From NCBI GenBank assembly GCA_964424035.1, contig CAYRHB010000003.1:1-62647 (forward strand): a stretch of DNA of 62,647 nucleotides, given 5' to 3'. The position numbers and the translations under genes were made by a program. Of the stretch, positions 53,765 to 62,593 are shown piece after piece (position 1 is the stretch's first letter; each line of letters starts with the position of its first letter). Below the pieces are notes generated by a model that saw nothing but the letters and a program-made list of their open reading frames with translations, was not told where the DNA came from and made no database searches. This stretch comes from Leptolinea sp964424035 (GTDB lineage Bacteria; Chloroflexota; Anaerolineae; Anaerolineales; Anaerolineaceae).

Positions 53765-55645
53765 TCACTTGGTCAACCTTGAATAGATACGGGTGGAGAT
53801 TTCGTTGAAAATGGCGCGTAGTCCGGACCCGCTCGGAGCATAATAATACTGACCGCAACTTGTTCGAATGGCAATCCCGTCGCACGGATCCGTGGACCGA
53901 TCACCATCATCACCCACCTGGGCCATGTAACGCAGAAGGTATTCACCAAGCGGACCGCTGGCGCCGGTGGGGGTATTACCGGCGGCGCCGAGGCCAATGG
54001 AGTACATGGCAATATCCGAACCGGAAGCAGCCGATTCAGCCGAATTGGCTGAGACCTGCAGGCCGGCATAATCGATCATATCGAGGGCATAATCAAACAC
54101 AGTATATAGATCTGTGTTGGCCAGAGCGGATACGGATGCCGGAGGGCAGGTAGTGGCTGGATTGTCCAGACAATGCCGTGTGTTGCCGAAATCCTTATAG
54201 GTTTCGCCGGAATCATCGTAATCACCATCGCCATTCTTATCCATATGCGTGGTCAAGATGCTTTTATTCAGATCCACACAGGCATTAGCCCAGGCATAAC
54301 TGCCAATTCCTCCATTACAGAAGCCGTTGGGGAACGTGGAGGGAATATTGGTATTCGTGGTCGGGGTATCGCTCAGGTTGACCAGACCATCAGAAAGGAA
54401 CACCATGACCCAGACGGAATTCGGGCGGCCGTCGCGCTTTAGAACTTCGGCGCCAACCCGGACACCGCAGCCCACGCAGGTGGAATTGATGGTGAAATAG
54501 GTCCAGATTGGTTTGCAGGCGGATGGGTTGTTGGTTATATCGCAGCCGTGGCTGAGCAGCCATCCACGCGCCAGGGAGTCATCATCATCCGAATAAGCGC
54601 CGTCGGCATTCCAATCATAGGCATCAAATTTGGACGCATTATCGCAGGGGGTGCCATTCTCGGTCAGATGGAACGGATCAATGGTGGGATCCCAACGGTC
54701 TGAGGAATCAATGGGAGATGGCAGTGTACAGGAGGCTGACGGGTCGTTATCCAGGCCGTCGCCGTCCCGGTCTTCCGGGTAGACCGGATTGAAACCCAGG
54801 ATCGCCTCGGACGGATTTGAATCCAGGTGGATGTAGTACCATTGCGGCCGCAACAGGTTATAGGGTGGATCATCGTGCACCTGGAGCGCATTAACATCAT
54901 TCTTGGCATCGGCCAGGCTGACCCGCATGGGTATGGCGGATGTGGCCGGCGCGGTCACATCGTAATGCACAACAGCCACATGATCATACCCGTCATATAA
55001 CGTATCAATCAATCCGTTGGCTGCCACCTTTGCGGAAGCCAGTGGTTCGCAGGTATTGGTGCTGTTGCAGGAAGAGGGATCGAAACCTACACCCGTACCG
55101 TAACCGGTAGTTTCAGAAGCCATCGATTCAGAGGTATCAATGACGATCACCAGGTCAATTGGAGCCGCCTCGGCAATGGCATTGGCCCGCAGTGGAACAT
55201 TATGGAAACCCAGAAGACTGAGAAAGTACAGGGGAGCTTCCAGTTCGGCATCCACCCAGACCAGCTTGCGGGCGGAATCGGTGGTAGTGTCAGGGCACTG
55301 GTTGTAGAATTCGGGTTCGGTGGTAGCCAGGTCGGCATCACGGACCCGGTCACCGTCACGGTCGCACACATAAACCTTAAGGTCCATCGCGGTTTCGTCA
55401 AGGTTGTGCAGTTTCATCACTTCCAGCGCCGCCGCTGTCATCCGCGCCAGGGGTGGGGTTACATTACCGGCGCCTTCCGCTTTGTAGTCATTGGCTGCCG
55501 CCACGGCTGCCGCATCAATGGAGCGGCGCAGCTGGCCGTAGGTGACATACAACGAACCTGAATCAATCGCCAGGCCGGCGAAGAAAAGCATCGCCAGCAG
55601 CGTCACCGCGAAAATGACAATAACCTGTCCGCGGTTTTTAGACAT
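53765..55645 (-). CDS. TadG-like protein with von Willebrand factor A domain
   Basis: A 625-residue protein. NRGQVIVIFAVTLLAMLFFAG is the TadE/TadG N-terminal membrane segment. A vWA domain starts at LVIVIDTSESM (DTSES MIDAS site, 170-174). It contains several Asp-rich loops that look like calcium sites (EDRDGDGLDNDPSA, DWNADGAYSDDDDS, DKNGDGDYDDSGE). It ends FNEISTRIYSRL. vWA-TadG proteins are thought to sit at the Tad pilus base or to serve in adhesion. ATG at 55645 lies 1 base after the stop of the upstream TadE gene, so translation is coupled. Confidence 0.87.
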   Translation of the reverse strand: MSKNRGQVIVIFAVTLLAMLFFAGLAIDSGSLYVTYGQLRRSIDAAAVAAANDYKAEGAGNVTPPLARMTAAALEVMKLHNLDETAMDLKVYVCDRDGDRVRDADLATTEPEFYNQCPDTTTDSARKLVWVDAELEAPLYFLSLLGFHNVPLRANAIAEAAPIDLVIVIDTSESMASETTGYGTGVGFDPSSCNSTNTCEPLASAKVAANGLIDTLYDGYDHVAVVHYDVTAPATSAIPMRVSLADAKNDVNALQVHDDPPYNLLRPQWYYIHLDSNPSEAILGFNPVYPEDRDGDGLDNDPSASCTLPSPIDSSDRWDPTIDPFHLTENGTPCDNASKFDAYDWNADGAYSDDDDSLARGWLLSHGCDITNNPSACKPIWTYFTINSTCVGCGVRVGAEVLKRDGRPNSVWVMVFLSDGLVNLSDTPTTNTNIPSTFPNGFCNGGIGSYAWANACVDLNKSILTTHMDKNGDGDYDDSGETYKDFGNTRHCLDNPATTCPPASVSALANTDLYTVFDYALDMIDYAGLQVSANSAESAASGSDIAMYSIGLGAAGNTPTGASGPLGEYLLRYMAQVGDDGDRSTDPCDGIAIRTSCGQYYYAPSGSGLRAIFNEISTRIYSRLTK

Positions 55646-55646
55646 A

Positions 55647-56381
55647 TCAGGGAGTCGGTGTCGGCTGAGCCGCCGGCAAAGGCATAAGCGAGTACGCATG
55701 GACCCTCAATGGATTGGGAACAAACCAATCATAAATTGGCAAAGCCAGAACCTGGTGATAACAATAGTAGAACTCAACCCCCACAAACCCTTTATTGCGG
55801 GGCGCTCCTGATTCTAACTGTGCCGCCACACTGGAACCTGTGTAATACGGGGAGGTTCGCACAATATTCCCGTCACAGTCTTTTTTCCAGTTCTCATTAT
55901 CTGTCGTGTTGGAGTCGTGATCGGAATACGCCCAGTAACCACCGGAGGGATTAACCGCCACAACATTCGTAGCGCTGATCACGGTAAACACCTCGATGAC
56001 CACATCGTCAATCGAGGGATCCAGGTAGACCAGAGGGTTCAAGCCGCCGCAAAAACGCGCGTCAGGGCACGAGCCTTCCGGCGGGGCGAACACACAGGCT
56101 GTGGTCCAGTAGAAACTGTAGGGTGTACTGCGGTTGCACTGGTAGGGGTTGGATGGATCGTATGTCCAACCTTTTTCAATTTCCGGATCGCGGATGGAGG
56201 CAACACGGGCGGCTTCACGGGTCAGATCGATCACATCCATGTACCGCGCGATGAAGAACACCACTTCCACCAGACCAAGCAGGATGAGCAGTAGAATCGG
56301 TAATACGACCGCCAGTTCCACAAAGGATTGCGCCCGGGACGACCTGCTTTTAATAAAATGTAAAACTTTCTTGATCAACAT
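55647..56381 (-). CDS. TadE-like minor pilin
   Basis: A 244-residue protein. AQSFVELAVVLPILLLILLG is a clear TadE membrane segment with its Glu, followed by VEVVFFIARYMDVIDLTREA, the conserved amphipathic helix. The rest is exported, with several Cys and a Pro/Thr end. First gene of the cluster; ATG at 56381 is preferred to a TTG at 56399. No prepilin peptidase, TadA ATPase or Flp pilin lies in the window, so the secretion machinery must be elsewhere. Confidence 0.85.
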   Translation of the reverse strand: MLIKKVLHFIKSRSSRAQSFVELAVVLPILLLILLGLVEVVFFIARYMDVIDLTREAARVASIRDPEIEKGWTYDPSNPYQCNRSTPYSFYWTTACVFAPPEGSCPDARFCGGLNPLVYLDPSIDDVVIEVFTVISATNVVAVNPSGGYWAYSDHDSNTTDNENWKKDCDGNIVRTSPYYTGSSVAAQLESGAPRNKGFVGVEFYYCYHQVLALPIYDWFVPNPLRVHAYSLMPLPAAQPTPTP

Positions 56382-56439
56382 ATGATCACAACTATCCAAA
56401 AACTCGTTTTTTAAATCCGGATGGGATTAGTCCAATCCT

Positions 56440-56468
56440 ACAATAAGGCGGGAAAAGCGAATTGTCAA
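56440..56468 (-). promoter_or_regulatory. Predicted promoter of the Tad cluster
   Basis: Minus-strand TTGACA (56463-56468) and TATTGT (56440-56445) are separated by exactly 17 bases, about 60-85 bases before the first tadE start. Confidence 0.65.
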
Positions 56469-56577
56469 TACAGATAGCATGAACCCAACAAAAGTGTAAA
56501 GCCTCCCTGTTGCTGTATTCAATTTTATAACAATTTTCGGAAGATGTTACAACCAATTTGGGCATTTTTGCCACCAA

Positions 56578-56607
56578 AACCTGCCATTTTTGGCAGGTTG
56601 CTTTTTT
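56578..56607 (+). terminator. Rho-independent terminator in front of the phage module
   Basis: AACCTGCCA (56578-56586) and TGGCAGGTT (56591-56599) pair around TTTT and are followed by GC and six T on the plus strand. No plus-strand gene lies upstream in the window. It may be a leader terminator for the phage genes or a barrier to read-through. Confidence 0.8.
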
Positions 56608-56666
56608 AACCGCTTGATGTACACTATTTTCAAATATAGAACATATATTCCATACACGGAGAAAAT

Positions 56667-56993
56667 ATGCCCAGAACCCGGTCAAAAAAAGCCGCCGCAT
56701 CCAACGAATCCATCCAGGACAACGCCGTCCTCGCCCTGCATTCCACTGTCACCATTATGCAGGATCTCCTTCCGAGGGTCATCACCCTGGCTGACGAAGG
56801 CAAGAGTCTGAGGGATCTCCTGCAAATCCTGGAAACCGTCGGGAAGACTTCCAACCGGTTGAGTACGTTGTTGAAGAACCAGAAAGCCCTGGATGGCGAT
56901 GGTGATCTGGCGGACTTTTTGAACCAGGCACTGGCCGATGTTGTCCGTGAGATGGGAGAAGGTTCCACTCATGCGCCGGGGGCGTTGAAATGA
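56667..56993 (+). CDS. Small phage-module protein, possibly terminase small subunit
   Basis: A 108-residue helical protein with a basic N-terminus (PRTRSKKAAASNES) and no membrane segment. GGAG precedes the ATG. Position as first gene, two genes before the large terminase, suggests a small terminase subunit or DNA-binding accessory, but I see no clear helix-turn-helix. The function is position-based inference. Confidence 0.55.
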   Translation: MPRTRSKKAAASNESIQDNAVLALHSTVTIMQDLLPRVITLADEGKSLRDLLQILETVGKTSNRLSTLLKNQKALDGDGDLADFLNQALADVVREMGEGSTHAPGALK

Positions 56994-57003
56994 TCCGGCG
57001 CAA

Positions 57004-57090
57004 GCTCAGTCACCGGGGCTTCGACCGGCACATGTCCGCCGCCCGAGCCTGTCGAGGGCTGGCTTCGACTGGCTCAGCCACCGGGGCTTC
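57004..57090. repeat. 19-bp direct repeat around an imperfect palindrome
   Basis: GCTCAGYCACCGGGGCTTC occurs at 57004-57022 and 57072-57090. Between them lies the imperfect palindrome GAGCCTGTCGA ... TCGACTGGCTC. It resembles the dispersed 'CTGTCGAAGG / CTTCGACTGGCTCAG' intergenic repeats found in many bacteria. It interrupts the gap between two phage-module genes. Confidence 0.55.
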
Positions 57091-57104
57091 ACCAGCCCCA
57101 ACCG

Positions 57105-57236
57105 ATGGGACAGCCGCTCACCGAAACCGTGATGGATGCCATATCTTCCCTGGATCCCTGCGCCATCCCCGCTGAGATGCTCCCCCTGCAAGTCCCCCCA
57201 TCAAGAAAACCACTTGATGGGGGGATGGAAAAATGA
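57105..57236 (+). pseudogene. Possible remnant small gene
   Basis: A 43-codon frame (ATG 57105, TGA 57234-57236) with protein-like composition: MGQPLTETVMDAISSLDPCA, then a Pro-rich end. No Shine-Dalgarno is seen. A different frame starting at ATG 56990 overlaps the upstream stop as ATGA but soon reads into the direct repeat. The two may be parts of one gene disrupted by the repeat, or neither may be real. Confidence 0.3.
57194..57224. repeat. C-rich palindrome before the coiled-coil gene
   Basis: CCCCCCATCAAG (57194-57205) pairs with CTTGATGGGGGG (57213-57224) around a 7-base loop. It lies 22 bases before the next start and has no T-run. Confidence 0.6.
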
Positions 57237-57245
57237 AAAGGAATT

Positions 57246-57545
57246 ATGAACCCGTTTGAACCATCCACAGAAGAACAGGCCGCCCTCTTTGCCGAGCAAA
57301 TGCGCCACGCCCTGGACCTGTTGCGTGCCGAGGTGGATGCCCTGCGCGCCCTGCACAACCACGATATGGACATGTGCACCCATCGGCTGAACAGCCTTGA
57401 AACCACCGTGCGCGACCATGAACTGCGCATCCGTGCGGATACCGACGGGGTCACGCAATTCAAAATGTGGGCCGGGCTGGCGTCCGGCAGTTCGGGTCTG
57501 ATGGCCCTTGCCGCCCTGATCCGCAGTTTCTTCGGAGGCCATTAA
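57246..57545 (+). CDS. Coiled-coil protein with C-terminal membrane segment (XhlA/holin-like)
   Basis: A 99-residue protein. The first 65 residues are a heptad-rich helix (QMRHALDLLRAEVDALRALH). Residues about 74-95 are hydrophobic (WAGLASGSSGLMALAALIRS), a possible single membrane segment. This layout is like XhlA/holin-type phage proteins, but a packaging accessory role is also possible from its place. Its TAA overlaps the terminase ATG (TAATG), so the two are translated in step. Confidence 0.55.
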   Translation: MNPFEPSTEEQAALFAEQMRHALDLLRAEVDALRALHNHDMDMCTHRLNSLETTVRDHELRIRADTDGVTQFKMWAGLASGSSGLMALAALIRSFFGGH

Positions 57546-59080
57546 TGATCGCTACGCATACCCTGCACACGCTGAAAGCCCTGATGCGCGACCCGATCCG
57601 GTTTACGGAATGTACGGGCGGGATACGTCTGCGCGGGTACCAGTGCGGCCCGATGCTGTCGATCTTAAGATCGGTTCTCGGTCATAAAGGGCTCAGCTTT
57701 GTCATCATGTTCCCGAGGCAGTCAGGCAAGCACGAATTGCAGGCACAGCTTGAATGCTACCTGCTGGCGCTTTTATCCCGTACACCGGCAGAAATGGTCA
57801 AGATCTCACCCACCTGGAAACCGCAATCACTGAACGCCATGCGGCGCCTTGAACGTGTACTGCAACAGAATCGCATCACACAACATTCATGGCGTAAAGA
57901 GAGCGGGTACATATTCCGGGTGGGTTCGGCGCGGTTGTTGTTCTTCTCCGGCGCGCCGGAAGCCAACATCGTCGGCGCCACAGCAGGCACCCTGCTGGAA
58001 GTGGATGAAGCCCAGGATGTTTCGATCACCAAGTATGACAAAGACATCGCCCCCATGGCAGCATCCACCAATGCCACGCGGGTATTCTGGGGCACAGCCT
58101 GGACGAGCCGGACCCTGCTGGCACGGGAACTGCGTGCTGCCCGTCGCGCCGAGCAGGAAGATGGAATCCGGCGGGCTTTTGTGCTCACGGCAAACGAAGT
58201 GGCTGCCGAAGTGGAAGCCTACGGCCGTTTTGTGGCAGAGCAGACCGCCCGCCTGGGGCGCGACCATCCGTTGGTGAGAACCCAATTCTTTTCAGAGGAG
58301 ATTGACGCGGAAGGCGGCATGTTCCCTCCCGCGCGGCGGGATGTGATGCACGGCCGTCATGCGTGCTGCAGCCAACCCACGCCCGAACGCATCTATGCCA
58401 TGCTGCTGGATGTAGCCGGGGAAGATGAATCGACCGCTGACAGCAGCAGCGGGTTGACCAACCGGCGGCGCGATTCCACCGCGTTGACCATTGTGGAGGT
58501 GGACCTCACAACCCTGCAGGATGAACTACTGCGCGCGCCTGCATACCATTGCGTGCACCGCCGTCTGTGGACAGGAATCAAACACACAGCGTTGTACGGC
58601 CAATTGCACGGATTGATCGAAACCTGGCAGCCGCAGGTGATCGTGATGGACGCCACGGGGATCGGTGCCGGATTGGCCTCCTTTCTCCAAAAGCGCTTCC
58701 CGTCAAAAGTGCTGCCTTTCCTCTTTAATCACGTCAGCAAATCAAAACTGGGATGGGATTTCATCAGTGTGTGCGATTCCGGGCGCTGGCAGGAACCGCT
58801 CACGTCCGGCATGGATGATCAGTCCGCCCTGCATGGGTTGTTTTGGCGGCAATTGGAAGCCTGCCAGTACCGGGTGTCTGACAGCCCCGGGAAACTGATG
58901 AAATGGGGTGTACCGGATGGTACCCGCGACGCTTTGAGCGGTGAATTTTTACATGACGATCTGGTGATCAGCGCGGCACTGGTGGCTGTACTGGATACCT
59001 TCGCCTGGTACGACCCGGCCCCGGCGCTGTTAGTCCGCGGGCAGGACCCGCTGCTGGAAATGGATGGAGGAGAATACTGA
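57545..59080 (+). CDS. Phage terminase large subunit
   Basis: A 511-residue DNA-packaging motor. The ATPase has a Walker A-like FPRQSGKHE (the usual GKS/T is GKH here) and Walker B TLLEVDEAQDV. The C-terminal RNase H-like nuclease has acidic residues at LLDVAGED, VIVMDATGIG and HDDLVISAALVA. ATG at 57545 has GGAGG upstream; its stop overlaps the portal start (TGATG). It would cut and pump DNA into proheads with the portal. Confidence 0.88.
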   Translation: MIATHTLHTLKALMRDPIRFTECTGGIRLRGYQCGPMLSILRSVLGHKGLSFVIMFPRQSGKHELQAQLECYLLALLSRTPAEMVKISPTWKPQSLNAMRRLERVLQQNRITQHSWRKESGYIFRVGSARLLFFSGAPEANIVGATAGTLLEVDEAQDVSITKYDKDIAPMAASTNATRVFWGTAWTSRTLLARELRAARRAEQEDGIRRAFVLTANEVAAEVEAYGRFVAEQTARLGRDHPLVRTQFFSEEIDAEGGMFPPARRDVMHGRHACCSQPTPERIYAMLLDVAGEDESTADSSSGLTNRRRDSTALTIVEVDLTTLQDELLRAPAYHCVHRRLWTGIKHTALYGQLHGLIETWQPQVIVMDATGIGAGLASFLQKRFPSKVLPFLFNHVSKSKLGWDFISVCDSGRWQEPLTSGMDDQSALHGLFWRQLEACQYRVSDSPGKLMKWGVPDGTRDALSGEFLHDDLVISAALVAVLDTFAWYDPAPALLVRGQDPLLEMDGGEY

Positions 59081-60441
59081 TGAACGATCTACATTCCGGT
59101 TTCTTCGCCCGGATAACCGCCCGGTTGTTGGATAAAGAGATCAATCACCGGGTAAACCTGGCGATCGCCGCACTCGATGATTCACGCGACCGGATGCTGC
59201 GTCCGGTATTCCAATTGCTGCCTTTGAGCTCCACACGCGACCGGCCGGATGGTGAGCGTGAAGAACTGTTACGTCAGGCGCTGGACGCCTGGCGCACCAA
59301 CCCGCTGGCCCGCCGTATTGTCGGCCTGACCTCCCAGTATGTGGTGGGCGGCGGAATCGGCCTGGATTGCCGGCACGATCAAACCCGCCAGTTTTTGCAT
59401 GATTTCTGGCAGCATCCATTGAACCGCATGGACAGCCGGATCATCGAATGGTGTGACGAACTGACCCGTTCAGGGGAATTGTTCATCCTGGTCACCACCG
59501 ATGCTGCGGGGATGAGCTTCGCACGCGCGGTTCCGGCGCTTGATGTGGCAGAGATCACCTGTACCGGAAATGATCTTGAACAGGAGACGGGGTACACCCT
59601 GAAGGACGGACGGGTATTCACGGCATGGACAACCGCGCTGGAAGCCGAAGGAAATCCTCCTTTTATATTGCATTACGCCGTCAACCGGCCGGCTGGCGCC
59701 TGGCATGGTGAGAGCGACCTGGCTCCCCTGCTTAAATGGATTTCCCGGTACTCTGCCTGGCTGGAAGACCGTGCCCGACTGAACCGTTTCCGCACCACGT
59801 TCCTGTTTGCCGTCACATTGAAAGGCTCCACGGCGGCGGAACGCATCCGGCGTCAGGCGGAACTCAACCTGAATCCCCCGTCTCCGGGAAGCCTGCTGGT
59901 AAAGGATGACTCGGAGACTTGGGAAACTCTTGCCCCGCGGCTTGAATCGGCTGACGCCAATGAAGACGGTTTGTCGATCAAAAAGATGATCGCCGCGGGA
60001 GCCGGTATCCCCCTGCATTTCCTGGCCGAACCGGAAAGCGCCACCCGAACCACGGCAGAAAGTGCCGGTGGTCCCACCTTCCGTCATTTCGAACAGCGGC
60101 AGGAATTTGTGCTGTGGATGCTGCGGGACCTGCTGCAGGTGATCACACAGAGAGCTGTGCGCTGCGGGCGACCCGTAGACCCGGCAGCCGCGTTGGAGCT
60201 GCGGGGCACGGATATCTCCGCCCGCGATAACAGCGAACTGGCCGGAGCGGCCGCCGAGATCGTCACCGCTTTCACAAGCCTGCACGCGCAAGGCCTGATC
60301 GATGACGCGGAATTGCTTCGCCTGGCCTACCGGTTCGCAGGTGAAGTGGCTGATATCCCGGCCTTGCTGCAACAGGCTGTGGATATCCGTCCGAAATCTG
60401 TGGATAACCCTGTAGATAAACCGGCGGAATCCGGTTCATAA
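59080..60441 (+). CDS. Phage portal protein
   Basis: A 453-residue protein that would form the ring through which DNA enters the capsid. NPLARRIVGLTSQYVVGGGI is the common portal N-terminal segment, and IKKMIAAGAGIPLHFLAEPE followed by SAGGPTFRHFEQRQEFVLWM matches the stem/wing region of portal proteins. Position directly between the terminase and capsid genes supports this. The subfamily cannot be named with certainty. The first ATG overlaps the terminase stop. Confidence 0.82.
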   Translation: MNDLHSGFFARITARLLDKEINHRVNLAIAALDDSRDRMLRPVFQLLPLSSTRDRPDGEREELLRQALDAWRTNPLARRIVGLTSQYVVGGGIGLDCRHDQTRQFLHDFWQHPLNRMDSRIIEWCDELTRSGELFILVTTDAAGMSFARAVPALDVAEITCTGNDLEQETGYTLKDGRVFTAWTTALEAEGNPPFILHYAVNRPAGAWHGESDLAPLLKWISRYSAWLEDRARLNRFRTTFLFAVTLKGSTAAERIRRQAELNLNPPSPGSLLVKDDSETWETLAPRLESADANEDGLSIKKMIAAGAGIPLHFLAEPESATRTTAESAGGPTFRHFEQRQEFVLWMLRDLLQVITQRAVRCGRPVDPAAALELRGTDISARDNSELAGAAAEIVTAFTSLHAQGLIDDAELLRLAYRFAGEVADIPALLQQAVDIRPKSVDNPVDKPAESGS

Positions 60442-60495
60442 CCCCGGATTTCCTGTTGAAAACCTGTGTACAGAAAAGGTATGGAAAGGAGGCAA

Positions 60496-62418
60496 ATGGA
60501 GACTGTTATAGAGGAAAAAGCAGCCGGGGAAAGCTTCCTGATCCTGGCGATCACCGCGGGGACAGGCAACGGCTGGCATTTTTCAGCGGAGGTACTGCGC
60601 GCGTCGCTGCCGTTATGGGATGGCGTGGAATGCTTTGTCGATCACACCGGTCGCGATAGCACCCCGGCAGCAGGCCGGTCGGTACGCGACCTGGGCGGTG
60701 TTTGCTCATCACCCGCGTGGGATGAGAACCACCAGGGAATTCGTCTCAAACTGTCTGCCGTCGGTCCGGCTGCTGACCTGGTCCGCGCGTTGGGGTTGGA
60801 GATGCTCGAAAGGGCGAACACACCGGTTCCACGGGTGGGTTTCTCTGCCGATATGCTGCTGCGGGCAGATCACCACTCACCCGGAAAAGAGTTACGGGAG
60901 GTGCGTGAGATCATCCAAATCCTGTCCGTTGACCTGGTACACAACCCTGCCCGTGGAGGGGCATTTCTGCAGGCTCTGTCGGATGGGGAACCACCCCGGG
61001 ACTATATAGAGAAAGGATATTGTTCCATGAATGATGCCGTTGTTGAAACTGTTTCCACAACCGGACCGGAGGTATCCGCCCAAACCGCGGACCTGTGCGC
61101 CAGCCTGCTGGAAGCCCGTCTGGCGGGAAGTTCCCTGCCGTCCATCGCCTGTGACCAGATCCGCCTGCGGTTTTCCGGTCGCGTTTTCGAACCAGCCGAG
61201 CTGGACACGGCTGTGGAATCCGCCCGCAAACTGGTGGCCGGTCTGACTGGTGGAAGCGTGGTTCAGGGACCGGCCCGCATTACCGCCATGTATGACACCC
61301 GTGACCAGCTTCAAGCCGCAACCGATGACCTTCTGGGCGCAGCCAGTAACCCGCAACTGGCCGGCTTGAAACCCGCCCGGTTGAGCGGCATCCGCGAGTT
61401 GTACCTGTCACTTACCGGCGACGTGGATATGCACGGCGGGTATTACCCCGAACGCGCCCGTCTGGCCACCAGTGCCGATTTCTCCGGCCTGGTCAAGAAC
61501 TCGCTGAACAAGATGATCGCCAACCGCTGGAAGGAACTGGGCGAAGCGGGCTACAACTGGTGGGAACGTATTGCCAGCGTGGAGCATTTTGACAGCCTGC
61601 AGCAGATCACCGGCACCCTGGTTGGCACGGTGGGCGATCTGCCCGAGGTGGCGGAACGCGGCGAATACCAGGAACTGGTTGTGGGCGATTCCCCTGAAAC
61701 CGCCGATTGGAAGAAGTACGGCGGATACATCCCGCTCACCCTGGAACTGATTGATCGTGATGAGACCCGCAAATTGAAAGCTTATCCCCGGGAACTGGCT
61801 GCCGCCGGCCTGCGCAAGATATCCAATCTGGTCTCTGCCGTCTTCACCGCCAACAGCGGCATTGGTCCGGATATGGCTGATGGCGGCGCGCTGTTCAACG
61901 TGACAGCCGTCACCACACAGGGCGGGCATAAGAACCTGCTGACCGGGGCGTTATCCGCCGCCGAGTGGGACTCGGTTTGCACCGCGGTCTACAACCAGCC
62001 GTTGCTCATAAAGAATGCCTCCGGGGTGTATGGCACCGGTCCGCGCATGGCTGTCAATCCGCGTTTCCTGCTGGTCCCGCGCGCCCTGCAACTGGCTGCC
62101 ATGAAGATCCTGTATCCCTCACTGGAAAATGCCGCGAGTATTTACAGTGAGAATATGCAGCGCGGCCAACCGGGGGATGTGATCACCGTGCCGGAATGGA
62201 CGGATGCCACCAACTGGGCGGCTGTTTGTGATCCACGGATTGCCCCGGCGGTTTTCATCGGCGAGCGGTTCGGCGTTATGCCTGAAATATTCCTGGCGGG
62301 TGATGAACTCAGCCCGGCTGTCTTCACGCACGATGAGCATCGTTTGAAGGTCCGGCATTTTCTGGCTGTGTGGGTCAACGACTTCCGCCCGTTGCACAAA
62401 TCGAATGTGGCTGGTTAA
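60496..62418 (+). CDS. Fused prohead protease and major capsid protein
   Basis: A 640-residue protein. Residues 1-165 look like an HK97-type (S78) prohead protease: ECFVDH with His50, RVGFSADM with Ser117, then SVDLVHNPARGGAFLQAL, the typical family end. Residues from about 280 are an HK97-fold capsid protein (GYYPERARLATSADFSGL, YGGYIPLTLELIDRDETRKL, MAVNPRFLLVPRALQLAAMK). A segment of about 110 residues between them may be the scaffold/delta region. ATG 60496 has AAAGGAGG ahead; ATG 60466 is less likely. A second site at 61011-61029 could start a shorter product. Confidence 0.83.
   Translation: METVIEEKAAGESFLILAITAGTGNGWHFSAEVLRASLPLWDGVECFVDHTGRDSTPAAGRSVRDLGGVCSSPAWDENHQGIRLKLSAVGPAADLVRALGLEMLERANTPVPRVGFSADMLLRADHHSPGKELREVREIIQILSVDLVHNPARGGAFLQALSDGEPPRDYIEKGYCSMNDAVVETVSTTGPEVSAQTADLCASLLEARLAGSSLPSIACDQIRLRFSGRVFEPAELDTAVESARKLVAGLTGGSVVQGPARITAMYDTRDQLQAATDDLLGAASNPQLAGLKPARLSGIRELYLSLTGDVDMHGGYYPERARLATSADFSGLVKNSLNKMIANRWKELGEAGYNWWERIASVEHFDSLQQITGTLVGTVGDLPEVAERGEYQELVVGDSPETADWKKYGGYIPLTLELIDRDETRKLKAYPRELAAAGLRKISNLVSAVFTANSGIGPDMADGGALFNVTAVTTQGGHKNLLTGALSAAEWDSVCTAVYNQPLLIKNASGVYGTGPRMAVNPRFLLVPRALQLAAMKILYPSLENAASIYSENMQRGQPGDVITVPEWTDATNWAAVCDPRIAPAVFIGERFGVMPEIFLAGDELSPAVFTHDEHRLKVRHFLAVWVNDFRPLHKSNVAG
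61011..61029 (+). promoter_or_regulatory. Possible internal ribosome-binding site and start within the capsid gene
   Basis: GAAAGGA (61011-61017) is followed after 9 bases by an in-frame ATG (61027). It falls right after the protease-like domain and would give a product of 463 residues without the protease. Confidence 0.5.
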
Positions 62419-62426
62419 TCCCCCCT

Positions 62427-62447
62427 ACCCCCTTTTGAAAAGGGGGT
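62427..62447. repeat. C-rich palindrome after the capsid gene
   Basis: ACCCCCTTTT (62427-62436) pairs with AAAAGGGGGT (62438-62447). It begins a 150-base stretch of C-rich and purine-rich low-complexity sequence with no convincing gene. Similar C-rich palindromes occur at 57194-57224. Confidence 0.6.
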
Positions 62448-62593
62448 GAAAGATGGAGAAGGAGAAAAAGAAGGAAAACCAAACCCCGGTAGATATGTCC
62501 GTCCCCACCCAACCTCCCCCTCCGGGAAGAGGCAGGAGAGGGCAACGAATCCCCCAGACCTTGCTTTGGAGAACGGGGCAAAGAATCCCCCCT

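Noticed and set aside
56990..57175. 61-codon frame overlapping the previous stop as ATGA
   Set aside because: Despite the overlap, most of it is translation of the dispersed repeat; no protein-like pattern beyond the first few residues.
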